From: Streptomyces sp. AJS327
GTDB taxonomy: Bacteria > Actinomycetota > Actinomycetes > Streptomycetales > Streptomycetaceae
Reading direction: 5' to 3'
DNA length: 64,000 bases
NCBI RefSeq assembly: GCF_013450295.1
Contig: NZ_SKBR01000002.1
Location: 1,760,501-1,824,500 of the forward strand
Of the stretch, positions 58,855 to 64,000 are shown piece after piece. The notes beneath the pieces were generated by a model. It was given only the letters and a program-made list of their open reading frames with translations. It made no database searches and was not told where the DNA came from. Positions within the stretch are counted from its first letter, which is position 1. Each line of letters opens with the position of its first letter. Both the position numbers and the translations under genes were made by a program.

Positions 58855-59523
58855 TCAGTGCGGGGCGCGGGGGCCGGGCGGGGCCTGGGCGATCAACTGC
58901 CGTGTGCCGCCCGGGGGCAGGGGGCCCGGCGGGGCGCCCAGCTCCCACTCCAGCCCGTAGCGGTCGAAGAGTTCGGCGCGCAGCCGCTCCAGCGGCATCG
59001 GCGCCCCGGGGAGCAGCACGGCCACCACCGCGCCCATGAGTAGCGCCCGCAGCAGCGGGTAGTCGGTGTCCGGATCGGGCGAGCCGAAGCGCGCCATCGT
59101 GGTGTGCAGCAGATGGGCCAGCCGCTGCTGTTCGTCGCACTGCACGAATCCCTCCTGCTGGAGGATGCCCGCCATGTGTGCCCGCATCAGCGTGGGTTGG
59201 TCCCGGGCCAGGCCCAGGATGGCGTCGATGGCGCGGGCGAGTGACTCCTGGCCCGCCTCGGGGCCCTGGGGCAGGGGAGGGCGCTCCAGCGCCTCGCCCA
59301 GCGTCCGGTGCATCGTCCGGTGCACGGCGGACTGGAACAGCTGCCGTTTGCCGGGGAAGTAGTAGGAGATCAGCCCGCGGGCCGCCCCCGCGCGGTCGGC
59401 GATGTCCCCGAGGGTGGTCGCCTCGTAACCGTGTTCCGCGACCAGTTCGACGGTCGCCTGGAGGAGACGAGTGCGTGAGCGTCGGCGCAACTCTTCATTG
59501 ACCAAGGCGCTCCGAGGGGACAT
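58855..59523 (-). CDS. TetR/AcrR family transcriptional regulator
   Basis: 222 residues from the ATG at 59523, which has AGGAG 8 nt upstream. The HTH reads RRRSRTRLLQATVELVAEHG, then LGDIADRAGAARGLISYYFP, then GKRQLFQSAV. The C-terminal ligand domain is helical and ends in a Pro-rich tail. No divergent partner gene is close: the PAP2 gene is on the same strand, upstream. Between the two lies the double palindrome 59636-59676, the obvious candidate for autoregulatory binding, about 113 bp before the start codon. Confidence 0.92.
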   Translation of the reverse strand: MSPRSALVNEELRRRSRTRLLQATVELVAEHGYEATTLGDIADRAGAARGLISYYFPGKRQLFQSAVHRTMHRTLGEALERPPLPQGPEAGQESLARAIDAILGLARDQPTLMRAHMAGILQQEGFVQCDEQQRLAHLLHTTMARFGSPDPDTDYPLLRALLMGAVVAVLLPGAPMPLERLRAELFDRYGLEWELGAPPGPLPPGGTRQLIAQAPPGPRAPH

Positions 59524-59635
59524 GCTATAACTCCTGCGTTGACTGGCCCGCAGCCAATATACGCCCATGGCCAGGTCAGGGCAGCATGACTTCGGACGCA
59601 CGCCGCGCCGTTCACGGCTCGCGTCCGGCTCGGCC

Positions 59636-59676
59636 GCCGATATCGGAGCGACGCGGGGGATCGCTCCGATATCGGC
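59636..59676. promoter_or_regulatory. Paired palindromes in a 16-bp perfect inverted repeat
   Basis: GCCGATATCGGAGCGA, 9-nt centre, and its exact complement. Each arm contains the self-complementary 10-mer CCGATATCGG, with centres 29 bp apart. This looks like two dimer sites for the TetR regulator, though it could also act as a terminator stem for the PAP2 transcript. Confidence 0.65.
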
Positions 59677-59725
59677 ACGTACGGTGGCCGGTGGCGGGTG
59701 AGGCCGAACACCCGCCACCACCACG

Positions 59726-59750
59726 GCCCCGCCCCCCCCCGGAGCGGGGC
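59726..59750 (-). terminator. Terminator hairpin of the PAP2 gene, with C-tract loop
   Basis: GCCCCGC and GCGGGGC around a loop that contains most of a run of nine Cs, 8 bp past the PAP2 stop. Confidence 0.55.
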
Positions 59751-59757
59751 GTCCGCG

Positions 59758-60441
59758 TCAGACGGCGGCGTCCCGCGCCACCCCGCGCTCGTCCCGGCTG
59801 GCTCGCCGCTCCCGCAGGTTCCAGAGCGCCACGGCGCCCAGCCCGGAGGCCGCGCCCAGCAGCGTCCCCACCAGGGTGTCGGTCAGCCAGTGCACCCCGA
59901 GCGCGACGCGGGTGAAGGCGACTCCGGCGACGGAGAGTCCGGCGACCGCCACCGCGCACCCCCACGTCCGGCCCCTGGCACCCCCCAGCCGCACCAGCCA
60001 GAGCAGCAGGACCCCGGTGACGGCGGCGGTCATCGCGTGCCCCGAAGGCATCGCGGCGTACTGGGCGGTGTCCACGGGCTCCGCCCACCGCGGTCGCTCC
60101 CGGCCGACCGCGGCCTTCAGCAGCTGCTGAACGGCCGTAGTGGCGACGGCCGTTCCGGCGACCCACAGCGCCAGCCACGGCAGTCCGCGCCACAGCAGCA
60201 GGCCGACGGCGGCGGTGAGCAGCAGCCGCATCGTCCAGGGGTCCCACACCCAGTCCGTCAGGATCCGGTTGGCCCGGGTCCAGCCGGAGTGGGCCAGCGC
60301 GATCTCGTGCAGCGCGACGGCGACCCGTCTGTCGAGCTCCAGCAGCGGACGCCATCCGGCGCTCACCAGGGTGAGCGGGACAAGCGCGAGGAGCGTGAGC
60401 GTCACCGCGAACCGCGCGGGCCGCGCGGGCTGACCGTCCAT
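59758..60441 (-). CDS. PAP2-family membrane phosphatase
   Basis: 227 residues from the ATG at 60441 (GAGAGG upstream; a GTG six codons earlier is poorer). The three phosphatase motifs are complete: KAAVGRERP near residue 110, PSGH near 132, and TRVALGVHWLTD near 180, with Ser replaced by Thr at the first position of motif 3. Five or six membrane helices are visible. It likely dephosphorylates a lipid pyrophosphate such as undecaprenyl-PP or phosphatidate outside the membrane. Confidence 0.92.
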   Translation of the reverse strand: MDGQPARPARFAVTLTLLALVPLTLVSAGWRPLLELDRRVAVALHEIALAHSGWTRANRILTDWVWDPWTMRLLLTAAVGLLLWRGLPWLALWVAGTAVATTAVQQLLKAAVGRERPRWAEPVDTAQYAAMPSGHAMTAAVTGVLLLWLVRLGGARGRTWGCAVAVAGLSVAGVAFTRVALGVHWLTDTLVGTLLGAASGLGAVALWNLRERRASRDERGVARDAAV

Positions 60442-60642
60442 GGGTCGATCCTCTCCCACCCCGGGGGGCCCGTACAGCGGCCGAACCCGAACGCGCCACG
60501 GACCGGGGGGAGATGACTGGAAAGACGGAGAACACCCGGGAGACCGGCGGGGCGGGGTGGCGGACTCGGCCGCCGTCGGCCACCGCCCCGGCGGACTCGC
60601 GAGCGGCCCGCCGCGAGCGCGCGTCCCGGAGGCGGGCGGCCG

Positions 60643-61590
60643 TCAGTCCAGCACGGTCAGCGCGGGGACGAAGGTGACCAGCAGCGGCAGCAGCGGCACC
60701 AGGGAGGCCAGCGCCGTCATCCGGACGCGGCGGCCGAACGACAGCCGGGGCGCGGCGGAGAGCAGCCGGTGCACCCGCTGTGAGACCTGCGCCAGCGGAT
60801 GGGAGCCGGGGCCGAACGCCCCACGGTCCTCGTTCAGTTCCACCAGGGCCAGCGCGATCGTCAGCCGTCCGTAGCGCCGCGAGGCCACGTCGTCCGCGGC
60901 CATCTCCACCAGCTGTCGCACCTGGTCACGGAAGCCGGCGAACACCGGGACGCGGGGGAAACCGGTCGCCAGCGCCGAGGAGCAGTGCAGCAGCCAGTCG
61001 TGCCGGGCACGCGCGTGACCCTGCTCGTGCTCCAGTACGGCGTCCAGCTGACGCCCCTTGAGACGGTGCAGCGCGCCCGTGGTGATCACCAGCCGGGGTG
61101 GGGTGTCCGGCAGCCACCAGGCGTCCGGCCGGTCGTCCTCCAGCACCACCAGCGGCTTCTCCAACGACGGCCCCTCGCCGGGCAGTTGGGGAGCGCGACC
61201 GCGCAACTCCGCGCGGCGGCGGCGCCGTCGGGAGCGGGCCTCCACCACCTCACGCAGCAGCATCGCTCCCGTCCAGGCGCCACCACAGGCCAGCAGCACC
61301 GCGAGCGCGCCGGACCAGGGGCCGTGCGCGCTGAGCGCGTACGCCTCCACCACACCGGGCGGGGCGGGCGCGAAGACGTGGTTGCGCACCACCTGCCAGG
61401 CGGAGGCGGCGGAGAGCGCCATCGCCAGCGCGCAGCACAGCAGGACGGCGGCGACCACGCACTGCCACACCCACAGGGCGAGGACCGGTTCGCGCTCGGG
61501 CCAGGACGACCGGGTCAGCACGCGCGGTGCCACACCCGCGGCCACGGCGGCCAGTGCCAGCAGGGCGAGCGGGACCATCATGGTGGTCAC
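60643..61590 (-). CDS. M56 family (BlaR1-like) membrane metallopeptidase
   Basis: 315 residues from the GTG at 61590 (ATG codons follow at 61581 and 61578). Three N-terminal helices precede a cytoplasmic zinc peptidase domain with HEQGHARARHD near residue 188 and the third ligand in MAADDVA near 232. A last helix, MTALASLVPLLPLLVTFV, closes it. The usual BlaI/CopY repressor gene is not next to it in the window. The DUF5134 gene is upstream on the same strand. Confidence 0.92.
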   Translation of the reverse strand: MTTMMVPLALLALAAVAAGVAPRVLTRSSWPEREPVLALWVWQCVVAAVLLCCALAMALSAASAWQVVRNHVFAPAPPGVVEAYALSAHGPWSGALAVLLACGGAWTGAMLLREVVEARSRRRRRRAELRGRAPQLPGEGPSLEKPLVVLEDDRPDAWWLPDTPPRLVITTGALHRLKGRQLDAVLEHEQGHARARHDWLLHCSSALATGFPRVPVFAGFRDQVRQLVEMAADDVASRRYGRLTIALALVELNEDRGAFGPGSHPLAQVSQRVHRLLSAAPRLSFGRRVRMTALASLVPLLPLLVTFVPALTVLD

Positions 61591-61681
61591 ACTAGGGTCA
61601 ACGGGGTATCGCTGAACGGTCTCGCCCGCAGAAGTGACGTATCCCTCACCTCCCGCGCCCCGGCCCCGGGTCGCCTCGGAC

Positions 61682-61718
61682 GGGTGGGCCGCGTCCCGGA
61701 AGGCTCGGCGGCCCGCCC
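61682..61718 (-). terminator. Terminator of the DUF5134 gene
   Basis: GGGTGGGCCGC and GCGGCCCGCCC (11 bp with one G-T pair), 15-nt loop, beginning 10 bp past the stop. Confidence 0.6.
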
Positions 61719-61728
61719 CGGCGGCGCC

Positions 61729-62337
61729 TCACAGGGTGAGCAGCATCGCCACCATGGCCGTGGTCATCGCCAGGTGGGAGGCGGCCGCGAGTTCCGGCGC
61801 CTCCCCGCGCGCCGCCACGGGCGGCCCGCTACCGGGAAGCATCCGGTGCGCCTGTCCCGGCAGCGGAAGCACCAGGCAGAGCACCAACGCCCAGGTGACC
61901 ACCGGGACTCCGGGCGGCCCCGTGCCCGGCGCCTGGTGCGCCGAGCCCATCGCCCAGGCCATGTAGACCATGGCGAGCGCCCCGCCAGCGAGCCGCAGAT
62001 GGTGGGCCACCGGTCGTGTCTCCGCCACCCGGTCGCCCCCGTGGCGCGCCGACCCCCGGGGCCCGCCACGGGGACCGTCCCCCCGCCGGGCCGCGTGCAG
62101 TGCCAGGGCGCACTCCCCGAGCGCGGACGTGGTGAACAGCCCCACACACAGTGGTGGGGACAGCGGTCCCGGCGCGACGGGCAGCGCCATCGCCGCCATC
62201 CCGCCGCCCATCACCGCCTCGCTCAACGCGCCCCACCGCCGCGCCCCGGCCCCGGGAGCCACCCGCAGCAGGCAGACCGCGCCGCCCAGCGCCGAGACCG
62301 CCACCAGCAGCCAGCCGACCATCGGGGGACCGTGCAC
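61729..62337 (-). CDS. DUF5134 membrane protein
   Basis: 202 residues from GTG. It has five or six hydrophobic helices, starting VGWLLVAVSALGGAVCLLRV, with a loop of histidine, glycine and arginine near residues 82-113 (ARRGDGPRGGPRGSARHGG). Between helices, the pattern HLRLAGGALAMVYMAWAMG is typical of the family. Function unknown. It lies upstream of the M56 peptidase but a hairpin separates them. Confidence 0.8.
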   Translation of the reverse strand: MHGPPMVGWLLVAVSALGGAVCLLRVAPGAGARRWGALSEAVMGGGMAAMALPVAPGPLSPPLCVGLFTTSALGECALALHAARRGDGPRGGPRGSARHGGDRVAETRPVAHHLRLAGGALAMVYMAWAMGSAHQAPGTGPPGVPVVTWALVLCLVLPLPGQAHRMLPGSGPPVAARGEAPELAAASHLAMTTAMVAMLLTL

Positions 62338-62464
62338 GCGCCGCCTCCCCTCCGGGCCGCCGTCAGCGGGGCAGAGCCGGCCCTGGCGGAGGCTGCCCGC
62401 CGACGCTTCGCGTACGGGAGCGCATCGTGGCGCCGGGGGAGCGCTGAGCGCGGGGGGTGTGCGC

Positions 62465-62857
62465 TCAGATGCCCGGCCGGTAGCGCATCGGATGGTCGGC
62501 AGGTACCTCGACCACGCAGATCCGCACCCCGTCCGGGTCCGTGATCCACATCTCGATCAGCCCCCACGGTTCGCGCACCGGGGGCCGGAGCACCTCCACG
62601 CCCGCGTCCACCAGCTCCCGGTGCGCCTCCTCGGCGTCCGGTACCTGGAGCCACAACTGGAGCCCCGGCCCGGGCGGTTCGGCGGACCGCCCCGACACCT
62701 CCAGGAAGCCACCGCCCAGGAAGTAGACGGTCCCCCGCTCGGGACCGGTGCCGAACTCCCGGTAGATCGCCAGCCCAAGCGCCTCTCCGTAGAACGCCCG
62801 CGAGCGCTCCGGATCCGTGGGCCGCACCATCGCTCTGCTGCTCAGTACCCGCACCAT
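62465..62857 (-). CDS. VOC (glyoxalase/bleomycin-resistance) family protein
   Basis: 130 residues, ATG at 62857. Two beta-alpha-beta-beta-beta repeats are visible: RAMVRPTDPERSRAFYGEAL with a strand GTVYFLGGGFLEVSG, then LQLWLQVPDAEEAHRELVDA and WITDPDGVRICVVEVP. The usual first metal ligand (His near the start) is replaced. It may be a small-molecule binding protein or lyase; the substrate is unknown. It is divergent from the GNAT gene with a 53-bp gap. Confidence 0.88.
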   Translation of the reverse strand: MVRVLSSRAMVRPTDPERSRAFYGEALGLAIYREFGTGPERGTVYFLGGGFLEVSGRSAEPPGPGLQLWLQVPDAEEAHRELVDAGVEVLRPPVREPWGLIEMWITDPDGVRICVVEVPADHPMRYRPGI

Positions 62858-62910
62858 GGGGGCACCATATGTCCGGTCACGCCGTCGGGACGCGGGCGTA
62901 GGCTCGTGGC

Positions 62911-63453
62911 GTGCACAGTGACAGTGAGACGCGGCGGCTGGTGGCGGCCCCCGCGACCGAGGACGACACGGGCGAGCTGACGACGCTGATCGAGTCGGCC
63001 TATCGCGGGCGGAGCAGCGTGGGCTGGACGACGGAGGCCGATCTGCTGGAGGGGCGGCGCACCGACCCCGAGGACCTCGCGCTGATCGTCAAGGATCCGG
63101 AGAGCCTGCTGCTGACCTTTCGTCGGGACGGCGAGCTGCTCGCCTGCTGCCAGCTGGAGCGCCACCCGGGCCATGGCTACTTCGGCCTGTTCGCCGTGTG
63201 CCCCGGCGCACAGGGCGGCGGACTCGGCTCCTCGGTCCTCGCCGAGGCGGAGCGCCGGGCGCGGGACGACTGGGGCGTGGCCGAGCTGCGGATGAAGGTG
63301 ATCCGGCAGCGCGCCGACATGATCGCCTGGTACGAGCGCCGTGGCTACACCCGCACCGGCGAGCTGAGCCCCTTCCCCTACGGCGACGAGCGCTTCGGTG
63401 TCCCGCTCCGCCCGGACCTCGTCTTCGAGACCCTGGTCAAGCCGCTGCGCTGA
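62911..63453 (+). CDS. GNAT family N-acetyltransferase
   Basis: 180 residues from GTG. The acetyl-CoA loop is VCPGAQGGGLGSSVLAEAER near residue 96, and the C-terminal strand pair includes MIAWYERRGYTRTGEL. The N-terminal part (ATEDDTGELTTLIESAYRG) is normal for the family. The acceptor is unknown. The gene converges with the GDPD gene and their ends overlap by 17 bp. Confidence 0.92.
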   Translation: MHSDSETRRLVAAPATEDDTGELTTLIESAYRGRSSVGWTTEADLLEGRRTDPEDLALIVKDPESLLLTFRRDGELLACCQLERHPGHGYFGLFAVCPGAQGGGLGSSVLAEAERRARDDWGVAELRMKVIRQRADMIAWYERRGYTRTGELSPFPYGDERFGVPLRPDLVFETLVKPLR

Positions 63454-64000
63454 TCGCCCGCCGGATCTCCGGGCGGTCGGTGACCACTCCGTCGAGCCCG
63501 AGCTCCCGGACCCGCGCCAGCTCCTCCGGGGTGTTGACCGTCCAGCTGATCACCTTGATCCCGGCCGCGTGCGCGCGGGCCACGGTGTCCTCGTCGAGGT
63601 GGCGCAGCTCCAGCGAGATCATCCCGGCGCCGATCTCCTGGGCGCGCTCGGGCGCGGTGGGGGAGGATCGCCCGGCGACCAGCACGATGGGGATGTCGGG
63701 CAGCAGCTCCCGGGTCTCCCGCAGGGCCTCGCGGTGGAAGGAGATCACCGTCACCCGGTCGTGCAGCCCGCGCGCCTCGATGACCTCCGCGAGGACCCGG
63801 GCGGCGGCCCGGTCCTTGATCTCCGCCTGGAGGGGCGCCCGCACCGCGTCCACGACCTCCTCGAACACCGGGATCCGCTCGCCCGATCCGGCGTCCAGCT
63901 CGCGCAGCTCGGCGAGGGTGAACTCGCCGATGGGGCCCTCGCCGTCGGTGGTACGGGCGACGTCCGCGTCGTGCATCACGACCAGCGCGCCGTCCTTGCT
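63437..64000 (-). CDS. Glycerophosphodiester phosphodiesterase, 5' partial
   Basis: 188 residues of the C-terminal part; the frame stays open to base 64000 (SKDGALVVMHDADVARTTDG), so the start and the first catalytic HRG motif lie outside. Visible landmarks are LVVMHDADVARTT with the second His, LQAEIK with a metal-ligand Glu, VISFHREAL, MISLELRHLDEDTV and ISWTVNTPEEL. It hydrolyses deacylated phospholipids to glycerol-3-phosphate and an alcohol. Whether it is secreted cannot be seen. Confidence 0.93.
   Translation of the reverse strand, partial: SKDGALVVMHDADVARTTDGEGPIGEFTLAELRELDAGSGERIPVFEEVVDAVRAPLQAEIKDRAAARVLAEVIEARGLHDRVTVISFHREALRETRELLPDIPIVLVAGRSSPTAPERAQEIGAGMISLELRHLDEDTVARAHAAGIKVISWTVNTPEELARVRELGLDGVVTDRPEIRRAISAAA

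Noticed and set aside
1..64000. CRISPR arrays, tRNA genes, insertion sequences, attachment sites
   Set aside because: No regular repeat-spacer pattern, cloverleaf-like sequence with CCA end, transposase frame or tRNA-flanking repeat was found on reading.

Overview
Organism: the DNA is very GC-rich, coding regions have strongly GC-biased third positions, GTG starts and 1-4 nt gene overlaps are common, and the gene families (modular type I PKS, Tat-exported lyase, DUF5997, DUF5134, DmdR-type iron box, DasR-like site) are those of Streptomyces or a close relative. Neither end is a natural boundary: a PKS gene enters from the left and a glycerophosphodiesterase gene runs off the right. No rRNA, tRNA, CRISPR array, transposase or integrase was seen. 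Layout: (1) 1-19.7 kb is the 3' end of a modular type I PKS cluster. Two extension modules and a fragment of a third lie on two genes, all of AT-DH-ER-KR-ACP type with methylmalonyl-type AT motifs; the last gene ends in a thioesterase and is followed by a short-chain dehydrogenase. The chain end is predicted to be three fully reduced propionate units. Adjacent modules share long tracts with no visible mismatch. (2) 19.7-22.9 kb holds a translationally coupled ABC exporter pair (12-TM-type permease plus ATPase) divergent from a GbsR/MarR-type regulator. (3) 22.9-24.2 kb is a divergent DUF5997 / LysR-effector-domain pair that may be a split regulator. (4) 24.3-29.5 kb has secreted polysaccharide enzymes (GH19 chitinase with a DasR-like site upstream, Tat-exported PL8 lyase), then a peroxiredoxin-like gene divergent from a TetR regulator over a palindrome. 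(5) 29.7-37.4 kb is a tightly packed amino-sugar operon: DUF4127 protein, sugar ABC transporter (binding lipoprotein and two permeases), GntR/UTRA regulator, ROK kinase and NanE epimerase, with a promoter and repeated operator-like sequence in front and a terminator behind. No sialic acid lyase is present, which suggests ManNAc or a ManNAc-yielding glycan as substrate. (6) 37.6-42.2 kb is an iron-box-controlled operon: Tat lipoprotein, FecCD permease, ATPase, then two translationally coupled uncharacterised proteins with a likely GATase-like fold. (7) 42.2-50 kb has a PadR regulator with two matching palindromic operators between divergent membrane-protein genes, an aldehyde dehydrogenase, catalase, an alpha/beta hydrolase and a HAD phosphatase. 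(8) 50-54 kb has a YbhE-type lactonase, a CbiX-like protein lacking its catalytic histidines, a BadF-type sugar kinase and uracil-DNA glycosylase. (9) 54.4-59.5 kb has an ABC exporter with an HMA-like N-terminal domain, a nearby DUF5132 small membrane protein, a small ORF and a TetR regulator with a striking paired palindrome upstream. (10) 59.7-64 kb has PAP2 phosphatase, M56 peptidase, DUF5134 protein, VOC protein, GNAT and a partial GDPD. The best candidates for undescribed biology are the HMA-ABC/DUF5132 pair, the two unknown proteins in the iron operon, the DUF4127 amino-sugar operon and the split DUF5997/LysR-effector pair.
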